Origin: Rhynchopus euleeides
Lineage: Eukaryota > Euglenozoa > Diplonemea > Diplonemida > Diplonemidae
Direction of reading: 5' to 3'
Assembly (NCBI GenBank): GCA_963210315.1
Contig: OY723249.1
Span: forward strand, 1,612,569 to 1,676,568
Length of the DNA stretch: 64,000 bases
In this document: positions 18,790-30,997 of the stretch, piece by piece
Numbering within the stretch: position 1 is the first letter of the stretch
Layout: each line of letters begins with the position of its first letter
Translations under genes and position numbers: made by a program
The notes under the pieces: generated by a model
Seen by the model: the letters and a program-made list of their open reading frames with translations, nothing else
What the model was told of the DNA's origin: nothing
The model's database searches: none

Positions 18790-21700
18790 ATGTGTGATGC
18801 AAAGGCGCCCCTCAAGGGCGCCACACGACGTGGAGGGTTGTGTCCATCGATCCTAGCCCTGCTGCTTCTCTGCTGTGCCGCCTCAGGGGAGAGCGCCACT
18901 GTGCAGTGCTTGGTGTCCTACTCGGGGAGCCTTCTGTCTGGGTTTAAGACTTCCTCCCTTTTCAAAACAAGCGAGCTGACGCTCGAAGTGGCGATCGGGG
19001 ACTGGGGTAACACTTCAGTCTTGGATCCGACGGAACTGGAGGCTGTCACCGAGGATGCCTTGCTGTTATGGAGCCGGGATACAAAGCAAAGCGTACCCAC
19101 CTTCTCTGAGTGCCTGTCAAGCATGCTTGGCGACAACAACACCTTTGTCGAGTGGCCCTCAGCGGTGCCCTCAGCGGAGAAGTATGCGCTGAGCTTCCAC
19201 CCTTGCGAGGGTGTGGAGAATCGCGGCGTGACACACCCAACGGCGATCACCCTGAGCGCGTTTGAGTCTGTGGTGTCAGATCCGGAGGCGGGCCATCTGG
19301 TCTACGGTACAGGGAGGAGCCAACCGCCTGGGGTGCCATATGCCCCCACAGACTACGCCGTGCAGTGCAAGCCGAGCTTCGCCGCAGTGATCATCCCCGA
19401 GGCGTATTGGCCCTCGTCTTCTGTGGATGTGCGAGTGCTGCAGAACGCCACAGTGGTTAACCCCCACGAGGCAGTGCGGATGATCCTGTACGGTGGCAGT
19501 GTGCCCTCTGTCGTAGGGGTGAGGGTTGTGCCCGGCGGCACGTTCTGCAACGCCTTGGAATCCATCCACGGGTGGTCTGGGAATGTGATGGTGGGTGGGT
19601 CCTTCTCCAATATCGAGGCTGTGTTTTCCCGCCCGGGCTATTACTCCCTGTGCCTAAGTGTATCCCTGCCTGAGTATGCCGTATTTGGGGAAACAATTAC
19701 CGTCCGGGGGCCGACGTCTCTTGTGCTCCGTGGCTGCGAATCAGCAAAGCTTATTGTCTCAGGCAATGGCATCACCCAGTACGACTACTACGCATTGGTT
19801 TCCCAAAAAGACATCATTGCAGCAGACGACATGCAGCCCATGGTTCGTGGCGCCGACTTTCATCAACACCTGTGCGAGAATGCAACCCGCATTTACTTCA
19901 GAGAGGAATACCCCTCCACCCTGTCGGCACCCTGGTACAGGAACAACACGGGACGCTTCTACCTGTGCTACCGCACCGCGTGGTCCTCCAACTGGGCCGA
20001 CGCCATCCAATACGATTTGACTGTAGACACAATGGAGCAGGACCTGAACCTCTACGATGCGCAGGGGGATGTCGTGTTGTATTCCAACGAAACCATCCGC
20101 CTTACTGGGAACTGCTACATCCTCGACACCACGCAGTACCGCAAGATCTTGATGGAAAACGAGACAACGCTCGCCACCAGCGGGGTGCAGAGCCACTACG
20201 GCTCTACGGAGATCATCGTCACAGCTGGCTGCACCCTCATCTCAGGCCTGTCTGAGTCACCGCCATCTGGAGCCTCCCCCGAGCCCTTGCTCATCGACAA
20301 AATTGTCCTCCAGACCGATAATGCCACATCACCCTTTTACTACTACCATTACGATTATGCCAAACCCATTACACTGTCCGGCGTGCTAATCGATTCGACC
20401 AGCGTGATTATCACGGGTGTGGACGTGATCCTTGTGAACGGGGCCGCCTTCGGGGCTGCCCCTGGGCTAGACAACGACACCGCACAAACCATTGCATTTT
20501 ACGGCGCATCAACCATCGTGCATTCAGCCTGCCCGCGCGGCACCGCCTGCCCCCCTGCCATCACGGGATACTCCTTGCTGTTCACAGCTGCGACAGGCCC
20601 CACCATGGGCGAGAATTACTTTCAGAAGCGCACCTCAGATGGCAGCGTATCCTGCGACACCACGCCCACAGTGTACATCCATGGGAAGGTGCAGGACCCC
20701 GTTGCCCTCACCCTGAAGTCAAACGCCGCTGTGTGGATCGAGCAGATCTGCTCCCCCACAACGGGGTGCCCCATCAGCATCGACAGGTCCGTCCTCTCTG
20801 TCTCCACCCTGATCATGCAGGACGCAGATGTCAAGCTCTCTGACAGCCACTTCCTGGTGGGGGGCATCCCGGGCTTCGTGTATCACAGCGTGCCATTTCC
20901 CGTCCCGAATGGAGGGAGGGTCGATCTCTCGAACCTCACCGTGACAGGCGACACCAGGGATGACAGTTCGGGCGGCGGCGCCAGCTCCGGTACCGGTTCT
21001 GGATACTTCGCAGAGTGGGAGGGAATGCCTGATCCACGGAGCTCCGTGACCTTCTGCCCCATCACTCCAACCTATCTGAAAACCGCCTCGTTCGAATCGG
21101 CTGCCGTTGTGCTGAACGCCTCTGAGGTCTTCGGGACGAACATCACCTATGCCGAAACGTCACTGCTCTACCTGAAGGGGCAGGGGCACTACGTGATGGG
21201 CGACGCCTCGCAGGACATCCTGGCGCCCACCATGTGGGAATCCTCCTTCACAGTCCACCACCGCACCCCCAGCGACCCCGCTGCTGCCGCCGCCCCTCCG
21301 GGTGCCCAGCTCCTGTTTGCCAACAAGCTCAATTTTATAAAGTCGGCGGAGCCTCCATATGAAAACCATAGCAGCGATGGGGACCACGGAACCCCGGAAC
21401 TCATCCTCCACGATGAGGCGACGTTCGACGCAGGCCTGTTGGATGCTGGCACCTGCGATGGGGTGAGCGTGAACGACCTATCCATCCCCTACAGAATCCG
21501 CCTCAGTGGGAGCCCTCTATACGATGTGGGGGGGCAGCTGGCACTCCAGCCGAGCTCAGCGAAGCTTGTCTCGGTGAATCTGAGGGGGTGTGTTGAGTTT
21601 TCGCAGGGGATCCGCGTGCAGCAGGCATCACTCCGCTGGTCAGTCCTGCCGCTCAACACATCCCCTGCGGGGGTGCGGTTCGTCGGGGCCAGCGCTGTCG

Positions 21701-24374
21701 ATATCATGGAGCCCTCCACATTCGACATCCAGGTCCCCTCCGCAACGGTGAGCGACTCCGCCAGCTTCCGCGTGACAGGAATCTCCACCTCCAGCGAGGC
21801 ACCCCCCTCCGTGGCGTGCAGAGCCCTCACCGTTTTGGGCACCCTCACCTGCGAGTCGTCTTCCATATCCGTATCAAACGGCTCCAACCTCGCGGTTTCC
21901 GCAACGGGAACCGTCCTTCTCCTGGATGCCTGGGCATCCATCTCAGGAACTCTAACTGTGGAGGATGGGGGCGCGGTCCGCCTGCAACGCTCCAGAGGGT
22001 GGGGCGCTGTGAGCATAGAGGGTAACCTCATATCGCGCGGCATCCTCCAAGTCCCTGTGGCGGGGACCTCCCACAACTGCAAGGCGTCTATCAACGTCGC
22101 GGGGGATCTGAAGCTGGCGGACACGGCGAGGTTCGAGAGGGGGTGCCTTGGCGGCAGCCCTGATGACTCGGGCATGTTTCCCCCCAGCATCCGGTGGGGG
22201 GGGCGACTCACAGGCGGGGCCCTCACCAGCAGCAGGCTTCGGGATCAGGACTGTGTGTGGTTTGACACGAAGTCTCTGGGAGAGGTGGGGACCCCCACGG
22301 ACGCAACACCCACGCGTGGCGACGCCATCTCCGGTTTGAGGTTTGAGCTGGAGGTTGTGGGGAAGACGGTATACCTCATCCCGAGGGGACCCGACGGGGA
22401 TCTTCGGAACTTTGCGGCAGGGGTTGTCTGTGTCCTCGTCGCGGTTGCCCTGGCTATATCGATGCAGTTCAGGTCGTGGGGTGGCTTCACCACCTTTGCA
22501 AGGCATGCCCTGCAGGGCCCTGTCGTCAGCCTGGACCTCCCCCTCTTCGACAACCCCGCCTGGCGTGACATAGTGCCCCTCATCCTCATCCTCTGCGAGT
22601 CGCTGTGGCTCTGCCTGCTCTCCCTCCACCCCGACGCCTCTTGGATGCCCCTCCCCGAATCCTCAAGGATTCACATCGGCGAAGCCCTCATCCTCCACGG
22701 CGCCACCTCGAGCACACCGCTGTTCATCGGGTGCGCCACAACCATCGGGGTGTGGGCTGTACTGTGGCTCCGACTCCGCCGCTCCACCGTCAGCATCAAG
22801 CAGGCATGCCTCTCCGAGTCTACCCGCAGCAACCCTCTGGGAAGGATATGGAACCCCACAGTCGCCACCGAGGTCTGCAAGGTGTTGGGGCGGTGGAGGT
22901 ACCTCCACGTGGGGCTGTCCGTCGCAGGGTCCGCCCTCCTTGCCCCGGTGCTCCTGGTGCTGCTGCGGCCGCTGCGGTGCGCTGCATTTCCGGGGGAGGC
23001 ACCCGATATGTCCTCCGGGATCTGCGACGGTTCCCCCGCGAGTGTCGCAAAGTGCTCCGTTGCGTGCGTCGCGGTCCCCCTCCTCGCATACCTCGTGGTG
23101 GACACCGGGTCACACACCACAGCGCCCCTCCGCCACCCTCCCTTCATCGGCAGGGTGGGGGTGCGGACCACCCGGATCTTCGACGCCCTCCGGGTGATCA
23201 GCCTCTGCATCATCGTCACAACCCTCACCGTGGCAACGCCCTACACAGGGGAAGCCCTCCTGGGGACTGCGATCAGCCAGGGGATCTACTTCGCCGTCTC
23301 GCTGGCAATCCACCCGTCGGTGTATCAAAACATCAACAGGATCCGGTCGGTATCCCAGCTGGTTGGGGTGTGGTCTGTCAGCCTGTCCTACATGAGATTT
23401 CTCTCGGAGGACCGCCTGCCCTGGCGGACCTGTACGGAGAACACCGCGCCATTCTGGTGGGTCTTCGTGTGGTGTGCCGGGTGTGCCGTGCTGCTGTCCA
23501 TCTTCACAGCGGTCCGCCGGGGAGAAGTCACGGAGGACAGCCCCACGACACAGCATCTCCTGAGGCAGGTGCGGGATGCGCAGAAGGCTCTCGAGGAATC
23601 CGCCCTCGCAGGGAGCTCTAACCCTGCAGAGCCGGCCGCCGTGGCTGACCACCGCGTGATGGAGGAGCTGTACGCTATGCCCTACTATGTGGGAGCAACC
23701 TACGGCATGGGCATGTTTGAGTCTGACCTCGCGGTGATGCTGTCTGACAACAACCCGACATCCCCAGCGCATTACATCGGGTGGACTCGCGGGCAGCTTC
23801 TCGGGAAAGGGTCGTTTGGTTCGGTGTATATTGGGATTCTGACAAACGGCGCCCTGGTTGCGGTGAAGGTGATCGATCTTCCGGTGCAGTTTTCCTCATG
23901 CGCATCCAACGTGGAGGCGGTGCAGCGTGAGGTGGATTTTATCCAGAAGCTGCGGCACCCCAACATTGTGGAGTATAAGGCCTGTTTCTTCGACAGGGAT
24001 GCGCGGAGCATCAACATCTTCATGGAGTATGCGGTGGGCGGCTCGCTCACCTCCCTGGTGAAGATGTGCAAGGCACGCCTCTCCGAGGCTGTGGGTGCGC
24101 GTTATGTGAGGCAGATTCTCCAGGGCCTCGCCTTCCTCCACCGCAACGACGTGATCCACCGTGACATCAAAGGGGAGAACGTGCTGCTGGACGCGGAGGG
24201 GAGGGTGAAGCTCGCAGACTTCGGATGTGCGCGCGACGTCTCCCACACGACGCTCTGCGGGTCGTTCGCAGGGTCTCCCTATTGGATGGCACCGGAGGTG
24301 ATCCGGAACAGGGGGTACAACACGAAGGCGGACATCTGGTCCGTCGGTTGCACCACCATTGAGGTGCTCACACG
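18790..24374 (+). CDS. receptor-like membrane protein kinase, exon 1 (of 4)
   Basis: Starts at ATG 18790 with a basic-then-hydrophobic signal peptide (core SILALLLLCCA, cleavage about residue 35-38). Roughly 1170 residues of predicted extracellular region follow, rich in Ser/Thr/Gly and N-glycosylation sequons, with no domain I can name (possibly beta-helical). A transmembrane segment at about residue 1207 (AAGVVCVLVAVALAISM) is followed by several more, aligning by eye with those of kinase 1 (HPP motif, then Y-x-N-x-x-R). The kinase domain starts about residue 1663: GKGSFGSVYIG, VAVKVID, HRDIKGEN (H1790-R-D1792), ADFGCAR (D1810), MAPE. All key residues are present, unlike kinase 1. The exon ends phase 2 after EVLT at donor GTATGC 24375 and continues at 30279. 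The complete product is 2015 aa. Confidence 0.9.
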
Positions 24375-24479
24375 GTATGCCTGTTGTGGTTATTTTGTTG
24401 CTCCCTCTCGTGGGGTGCGTTCAGTTGAACAGTTTTTAAATGATTTGGACGATTTTTGGCCGTGTTCGTAGCGTGCTTC

Positions 24480-24665
24480 CTTGCAGTTGTGCAACAACAG
24501 GTTGTGCACATTCGTGGTTGCGAGGTGGTGTCGGGCTGACGCTGTCGCGGGGCAGCTGAAGAAGAGGTGCTTCAGCGAGACCCCGGGCGGGATGCGGTCC
24601 GGTGCGTGCTTGAGGCAGGGTTGACACGCTGGTTGTGCCATGCCTGGGACGTTGTGGTCGTCCAC
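24480..24665 (-). pseudogene. fragment of a non-LTR retrotransposon C-terminal zinc knuckle
   Basis: On the minus strand the translation contains CQPCLK...SLKHLFFSCP, a C-x2-C...H-x4-C arrangement typical of the cysteine/histidine motif after the RT/RNase H region of non-LTR elements. Only about 60 residues survive, inside the kinase intron and just outside the YR retroelement. Assignment rests on this motif alone. Confidence 0.4.
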
Positions 24666-24762
24666 TAGGCGGTGGTCGGCCGATTCCCCACCGCCTCGTG
24701 TCGCAATCGATGCGTGCAGGACAGTGATCGCCTCGCCAATCGTCTGGCCATCTGTGAACCTG

Positions 24763-24860
24763 AAATACGCGTACTAGACGTCCTTCTGTCGATATCTTAC
24801 TTGGCGCTATGGAAACACAAAAATGGAACGAAGAAAAATGTTTTGTTGACCGCTTCCACC
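24763..24860 (+). repeat. split direct repeat A1 (element in kinase intron)
   Basis: 98 bp starting AAATACGCGTACTAGACG and ending GACCGCTTCCACC; it matches 25031-25128. Its last 29 bases overlap the start of B1. Confidence 0.9.
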
Positions 24861-25033
24861 ACTCCTCTGCACAAATCTCACGACCGGCTATTGTGTGTTT
24901 GTGTTGTCTGAAGTACAGAAGGTGTGGTGGAGCACGAAGAAAGGGAAACATGACAGAGGTGATGACGCCAGTCCTTTCTAGTATCGTATTTCCTCCTATA
25001 CACAATGCTGCGCTGTGTTTTGGATGGTATAAA
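24832..25033 (+). repeat. split direct repeat B1 (element in kinase intron)
   Basis: 202 bp starting AGAAAAATGTTTTGTTGACC and ending GGATGGTATAAA; apparently identical to B2 at 29923-30124. Confidence 0.9.
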
Positions 25034-25128
25034 TACGCGTACTAGACGTCCTTCTGTCGATATCTTACTTGGCGCTATGGAAACACAAAAATGGAACGAA
25101 GAAAAATGTTTTGTTGACCGCTTCCACC
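25031..25128 (+). repeat. split direct repeat A2 (element in kinase intron)
   Basis: Second copy of A1. Followed by CAGGACCCTCAGGG; the other YR element has CAGGACCCTCTTCC at the same place. Confidence 0.9.
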
Positions 25129-25419
25129 CAGGACCCTCAGGGACGCGAAGCGCTTAATTTTAGGAAGAGAGGGTACGGCTGTTGTAGTCACTGTCCTTCG
25201 CGTGAGGAGTCGGCTCGCTGTGCGGCCATGGGCGCCCCCGCGATGGGGGCGCCGGATCCTTCACATCTCAGGCTTTCGTACCTGTCGAGGGTATTGCTGC
25301 GGTCGAAGACGGTGTCCTGCTAGACGCCGGCCTCGAAGTAGCGCAAACGCCATGTGCTTCTGGGGCTCTGTGCCCGCGGGTGTCGGTCAGATCCGCGCTG
25401 TAGATAAGGGCTTGGACTC

Positions 25420-25520
25420 GGTCGTTGAACCTTCGTATGTCGAGAACCCTGCTGACGCTGTGGTCTGCGTCGTCTGTCGCCTGATGAGCGTGCCCACTTG
25501 GTGCGGACCGGAAAAACGGT
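25420..25520 (-). pseudogene. RNase H C-terminal relic of YR retroelement
   Basis: Minus strand reads VRTKWARSSGD, then after one frame shift DADHSVSR..DIRRFNDRV, resembling the WVPS..N..AD..SR end of retroelement RNase H. The intact element at 39.3-42.6 kb has WVPTDEQRADTYTR at the equivalent place near its A2 repeat. Confidence 0.4.
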
Positions 25521-26689
25521 GGTGAGGTCGAGCTCGAAGCCTAGCGCTGGAAACCGTTGCGTCGACCCGGTGACTGGTGGCGCCCCATGAAGCTGGTGAA
25601 GGTGGCCAGTGCTTGCCGGGACATGATGAAGTTGATAATCCGATGTGCTGCCCTTTCGGCGCGATAGGGCCGTCCCATACACCTGTACCGAAGTCAGGCG
25701 CGACGACCCAGTCGTTGTCGAGGATGTGACGTATGGGTACATGCACCTTGGGAGTCGCATCTCAGGACTACCATGATATATTTTTGCCTTCGGGCGTCGT
25801 TCGATAAAACCCCCATCCGCCGCCGTTCGTTCCTCTTGTTAACCCGTGGAGGCTCGCAGTTCTTCAGGGTCGGCTTTCACCAACACGGTCAACACCTTAA
25901 CCTCCTCCCGTCGGTACGGGGAGGGGTATCGGTGAGATGACGCCCGGCGCCTCGAGAAAAAACTCCGGCGGTTGGGGAGGCCCTCTTTTCGGGGAAGATG
26001 GGGAGCTTACGTATCTGTGTTCGCGATGGGGTCGGTCACTCTCCGATTTTTGAGCTGCGCATCGGGCTGGACGTAACAGGTCGTGTCTTCTTTCACCTCT
26101 GCGGGTTTCGGCCTCCGCGGTGGGTGCGCTGCGGATTGTCCCGGAAATTTTCGACTCAGCACCCATAACGGGAACAAAATGTCCAGTCCCTTGTCGCCCA
26201 TGGCGCGGGGCCGCTGTGGGTTGTGTCAGTGTCCAATACGACGCGTGTTGTTCAGAAAACGCCCTCGACTGTCGTACTTCGGTTGGAAAACAGTCAATCT
26301 GTTGCGGTGCCGAAAAAACCGGCTTCGGTACATGATAGGGGAGTTTTGCAGCTTTGCTGTATGTTCACGTTCGTGTTGCTGACCCCTCGCCTTCGGATTC
26401 TCGTCATCAAGGTGATGAGCGCCTGAACGCTTCCTTGCTGCGTGCCGCGAGAGTAGTTCGGTAGCACATTGCGCCTCGCCAGGAGGGAGTGGGGTGAAAA
26501 ACTCTCCATTGAACTCTCCATTTGTTCATCCTCAGTACCTGCGTGAACGTTTCCCACGTAAGAAGGGGTGACATCTGTTCTGTGGTTAGATATCGTCCAG
26601 GCGGGCGCGGCGGAGATCAACCGGACCGTGACCTGCCACAGTTGACACACGTTCGTATTGCTCGGTGCAGCGGCTTCTGTCGGACTCCA

Positions 26690-26990
26690 GCCAAATGGTG
26701 GCTTTCGCGTTGAGGCGCAGAACCACAAGAAGACCCTCGCAACCCTCACCCTGGGGGGCTGGACCGCCAGTGCCAGAAGGAAGAGGGAACGTGTCCCAAC
26801 AAACTGTCTTGTCGACCTCGCCCGTTGTTTGTCAGGAGAGCTTGCCTCGACACGGCCTCCTTGAGGCCCCTGGTGAAATTCCCGTGGCTGAAGAAACCCG
26901 GTGTGCGGAACCGGCGATGTCCACATTGTATCGGCGGTGGAGAAAACCCGACGAGGTTTGCGGCGTGATGCAGTTGTGTGGAAATCCTGA
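26690..26990 (-). pseudogene. reverse transcriptase relic of YR retroelement
   Basis: In shifting minus-strand frames I read FFSHGNFTRGLKEAV (like motif B of DIRS-type RTs), then VDKTVCW (like motif C, VDN) and VLRLNAKATIWLESD. The last resembles the NATLNLDDAD stretch after motif C in the neighbouring intact element. Stops and shifts show it is dead. Confidence 0.4.
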
Positions 26991-27139
26991 CCCGTTAGGG
27001 TTCCTTGGGTGTGCAACGCAGCGGAAAAGGCATTTTTGACGCATTGCCTCCCCATTTAGATCTCTGTGGATGCGCGTTGAGTGGCAGCAGGTCGAATGCA
27101 AAAAACGCCTGGTCTCGAGACCGGCACCTTGGAGATCAT

Positions 27140-29900
27140 CCGCGGCGCTCCGATGCAGAGGTGAACTTCGGTGGGCTTGGCTCTTGGAGCCCTCGGTTCG
27201 GCTGCGCAGGAAGCGGCTACTTCTGCGGAAGGTTCCTCCCGGAGCTCACGGCTCAGCTGTAGAGTGGTACGGAGAGAACGCCCAGTTGTGTATGAGGTCT
27301 TCTGCTCATGGGGTTTGCCCTCGGGGCACAGGTCAGCTGCGGAATCGCAGAAGATGGCCGGTAGAACGGGGGTTCCTCTCATGCGATGAGCTCCAGATGA
27401 ACTAATGACTAGTTGTGTGGGATGGTTACTCACAGCTCAGCTGTTGAGTCGCAAGGAACAGTCAGATGCGCGGATGTTCCTGGAACTCGGGCTCGGCTGT
27501 GGCGTCGAAGAAGAGCGGCTCGTGGAGGTCTTCACCTCCTGGAGCTCAGGAAACCCAAGTCTCTCCCGCTCGACTGTGGGGTCGCAGGGCGGACAGCTAG
27601 TGCCGGACAGGACTTCTTCTCCGACGAACAGCTTCTGGTGTTCATGGATCACGAGTGGTGAATGTTTGCGCGCGGGTGCTCCTGGTGAGCTCAGGGCCCG
27701 CTGTGGCGTCGCAGGCGCAGCAGCGAGTGGTGTAGAGGTCTTCATCTAATCACGATCAGCTCCGGGAGCACAGGGCTCACTGTGGAGTCGGGGAACGACC
27801 AGCTCATGATCTTCTCGTGCGGTCAGCTTCGGCCGCTGTGGAATTGCCGGCAATACAGCTGATGGTCTTCTCGTGTTCCGGGAGCTCAGGGCTCACTGTG
27901 GGACTTCAGGATTTTCGGGCCAGATGCAGGTCGTCAGCACCACCTGCTTCACCCCCTTCAGCGCCATCTCCTCGGGGGGCCGACACTGCAGGGAGGCAGG
28001 TCCACAGGTCGACGCGAAGGGCCACCGCACCCGAGTGGCCCACACCCTCCGGCCGCACCGCGACGTCCACGGTGCGCCCGAAGAAGTCGACACGCTTGTG
28101 AGAGCGACTTCCTCCGAGGCGACCGGTCCGCTGTTCACCCCAACCCGCACGGGTGTCAGGGGACGGTGAAGAGTGACTCGTGCATCCGCAGTGCAAAGTT
28201 AACCCCTGCTGCGGTGCAACGGCAGGTCACCGAAGGAGTCGCCGGTAGTGTTCACCTCATACCCGCCCCCTCCCGAGGGACTCGTGGGTTGTTCCCATTG
28301 TGGACACGGCTGGCGCGTTTCGTGGCATCAGGTGCCGCCTCTCCTGTATCGATGCCGATGCACGGATGTCTGTGAAACCACTCGGCTCAGTCTGTGAATC
28401 GCCTGTCCCGGGGACAACCCGCGCCCGCTGCACCCGGTTGAACCCCCTCGCGCTCTGCAGCACCTCAAACGCTGAATCCGGCATATGCGGCTGATACGAC
28501 CGCCGGTTATCCACGCTATCACAGAGGGCGCTCGTCACCCCTGGGAGGCGAAGCCCAGCCCCCGAGGATCTCCTCCGCACTGTCCAGGTCTTGCTCCGCG
28601 AGGAACTCGCGATGCGGCGCACAGTGACGGTCGTCAGCTGCATCGCATCCTTCTCTGCGAGCATCTCTCTGGAGGAGCCGTGCTGGACCCAGAACCCTGC
28701 GAGACAGGTTGTCACCTCTCTGCGGGTCCGAATCGGAGGGGGCCCTGGGGGGTCGAGTCGCGAACGAACAGCTGATGATCTTCTCATGCTCCGGGAGTTC
28801 GAGGGCCCACTGTGGAGTCGCGAAGCGAACAGCCCATGGTCCTCTCATGCGGTCAGCTCCGGGGGCTCAGGGCTCACGTGAAGTCGCAGGTGAAACAGCT
28901 CGTGACATACTCATGCTCCGGGGGCTCGGGGGTCCACTGAGGAGTCGCGAAGCGAACAGCCCATGGTCCTCTCATGCGGTCAGATCCGGGAGGTCAGGGC
29001 TCACTGTGGCGAACAGGCGAACAGCTCGTGACATTCTCATGCTCCGGGAGCTCAGGGCTCACTGTGGAGTCGCAAAGCGAACAGCTCATGGTCGTCTCAT
29101 GCGGTCAGCTCCGGGAGCTCAGGGCTCACTGTGGAGTCGCAGGCGAACAGCTCGTGATACTCTCATGCTCCGGGAGCTCAAGGCCCACTGTGGAGTCGCG
29201 AAGCGAACAGCTCATGGTCCTCTCCTGCGGTCAGATCCGGGAGCTCAGGGCTCACTGTGGAGTCGCAGGCGAACAGCTCGTGATACTCTCATGCTCCGGG
29301 AGCTCAAGGCCCACTGTGGAGTCGCGAAGCGAACAGCTCATGGTCCTCTCCTGCGGTCAGATCCGGGAGCTCAGGGCTCACTGTGGAGTCGCAGGCGAAC
29401 AGCTCGTGATACTCTCATGCTCCGGGAGCTCAAGGCCCACTGTGGAGTCGCGAAGCGAACAGCTCATGGTCCTCTCCTGCGGTCAGATCCGGGAGCTCAG
29501 GGCTCACTGTGGAGTCGCGTAACGAGCAGCAAATGGTGCACGTCTTAATCTAATGCACATCAGCTCCTGGAGCTCAGGGCCCGCTGTGGAGTCGCAGGAA
29601 GAAACGGCTCGCGGTGCAGAGGTCTTCTATTCCTGTGATGGGCTCCTAGGCTCAGGGCATACTAAAGAGGCACAAGGAACGGCTAGTGGTGTGTGCGGTT
29701 TTCCTGGAGCTCAGGGCTCGACTGTGAAGTCACGGAGAAAAAGCGCGGCTGGCGATGCAAAGGTCACCTGTGGAGTCACGAAAAAACAGCTGGTTGTGCT
29801 CTTGGAGCGCAAGACAGCTGCGGGGGCGCTTGTGTGGAAGTGCCTTTGTGATGGTTGCACCTGGAGCTCACGGCTCAGCTGTGGCAGCAATCAAGGAACA
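27140..29900 (+). repeat. ~63-bp minisatellite (126-bp higher-order unit) inside the YR element
   Basis: Units contain GGAGCTCAGGGCTCACTGTG followed by GAGTCGCAGG or GAGTCGCGAAG. Outer units (27140-28200 and 29550-29900) are diverged. Units at 28790-29520 are homogenised into a 126-bp dimer (starts 29230, 29356, 29482). Since 126 is divisible by 3, the plus strand stays open in two frames with a 42-residue periodic translation. Unrelated-looking sequence at about 28,000-28,750 interrupts the array. Confidence 0.85.
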
Positions 29901-29922
29901 GGTGGCCAGGTCTATTTTGGTC

Positions 29923-30124
29923 AGAAAAATGTTTTGTTGACCGCTTCCACCACTCCTCTGCACAAATCTCACGACCGGCTATTGTGTGTTTGTGTTGTCT
30001 GAAGTACAGAAGGTGTGGTGGAGCACGAAGAAAGGGAAACATGACAGAGGTGATGACGCCAGTCCTTTCTAGTATCGTATTTCCTCCTATACACAATGCT
30101 GCGCTGTGTTTTGGATGGTATAAA
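29923..30124 (+). repeat. split direct repeat B2 (element in kinase intron)
   Basis: Second 202-bp copy of B1, marking the far end of the element. Unrelated intron sequence resumes at AACTAATCAGC. Confidence 0.9.
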
Positions 30125-30278
30125 AACTAATCAGCTTCAACACCTGCTAATAGTCTCGGGTAGTAACTACTAGTTTGTGTCCAATGAAGTACAGAAACTG
30201 TAGTTAAGAAACCGTTGCTTTTTTTTCATGGCGTCACCTGGCTGCGCTCGCACACACACCATCATCCCTGGATCGCAG

Positions 30279-30997
30279 GGGGGAAACGCCGTGGGCGCCG
30301 TTTGACAGTGCATATGCCGCGATGTACCATGTGGCAAACAGCAGCGAGCATCCCACAAACAAGCCCGCCGATGCATCACCCGAGTGTGCCGCCTTCTTCG
30401 ATGTGTGCTTTATGCGTGACCCAGGGCACCGCCCTTCTGCAGTGGTATGTGGATGCAGCACCGGTGAGGGGGGAGGGATTGCGAGGTGTTCGCAAATCTA
30501 TTTCATCGCTTGCCACACACAGGAGCTGTTGGAGCACATGTGGCTCGCCCAGTCGGAGTCGCCGAACTCGCCCTCTGCTGGGCTGTCCCCGCTTGGCGCT
30601 GCGGCAAACTTTGTGGACGCGCTGAGCTCCCTCCCACTCTCGGAGGATAAGGGGGTAGGTAAGAAGATCCTGCAAGGCGACAGGGTATGCCACGTGGTTG
30701 TCGCGCTGCCGATCCGGGAGGGGGGGGGGGATGGGGGGGAGGAGAGGGGAGTGCTGGTGCCGGCTGCGCAGGCCTTCTGGATGCTCCGCTTCGCCAGCTG
30801 CTGCAAAACAACAACACCCCCCCTGCACACAGCACACGCTACTTAGCGCACCCGATACCGCAACGCTTCTTGCTTCTGCACCGCCGACCCTGCTTGAATC
30901 CCCAGGCTTGGGCCAGCCGCTGCTCCCTCCGCAGCAGCCTGACGGCACCCTCTCGAGAGACCGTGGGGAGGAAGAGGAGATGATCACACTGCTGTGA
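30279..30997 (+). CDS. receptor-like membrane protein kinase, exons 2-4 (C-terminus)
   Basis: Exons 30279-30444 (166 nt), 30523-30654 (132 nt) and 30833-30997 (165 nt with TGA). Exon 2 is exactly as long as exon 2 of kinase 1 and encodes kinase subdomains X-XI (FFDVCFMRDPGHRPSA). Exon 3 begins ELLEHMWLAQ, the counterpart of ECLTHVWVSA in kinase 1. Exon 4 encodes a low-complexity tail ending EEEEMITLL. Donors are GTATGT and, for exon 3, GTAGGT. A GTAAGA four bases later is an alternative donor but would break phase with exon 4. Confidence 0.82.

Larger units (their letters stand above)
24763..30124 (-). mobile_element. degenerate tyrosine-recombinase-type (DIRS/Ngaro/VIPER-like) retroelement with split direct repeats
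   Basis: Repeats A1 24763-24860, B1 24832-25033, A2 25031-25128 and B2 29923-30124 give A1-B1-A2-interior-B2. Read on the minus strand this is the split-direct-repeat plan known from Ngaro/PAT/TATE elements. The interior keeps frameshifted relics of RT (about 26690-26990) and RNase H (about 25420-25520) on the minus strand, followed by a long array of about 63-bp repeats (27140-29900). The A/B overlap contains GTTGACCGCTTCCACC, nearly the core GTTGACGCTTCCACAC of the element at 39.3-42.6 kb. Inserted antisense in the kinase intron. Confidence 0.8.
24375..30278 (+). other. 5.9 kb intron 1 of kinase gene 2, carrying a YR retroelement
   Basis: Donor GTATGC at 24375 and acceptor GATCGCAG ending 30278. 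Position and phase equal the 127-bp intron of the paralogue. Removing the inserted element (24763-30124) leaves an intron of about 540 bp. After splicing, the arginine codon is completed and the frame reads GETPWAPFD, matching GALPWRGVS in the paralogue. Confidence 0.85.

Noticed and set aside
24375..24480. Kinase 2 truncated at the TAG 24469-24471 as a pseudogene
   Set aside because: Phase-compatible exons at 30279-30997 restore kinase subdomains X-XI with the same exon sizes as the paralogue, so the stop lies in an intron.
28709..29548. 279-codon ORF with 42-residue repeats
   Set aside because: Produced by a 126-bp tandem repeat inside a dead retroelement; two plus frames are open at once.
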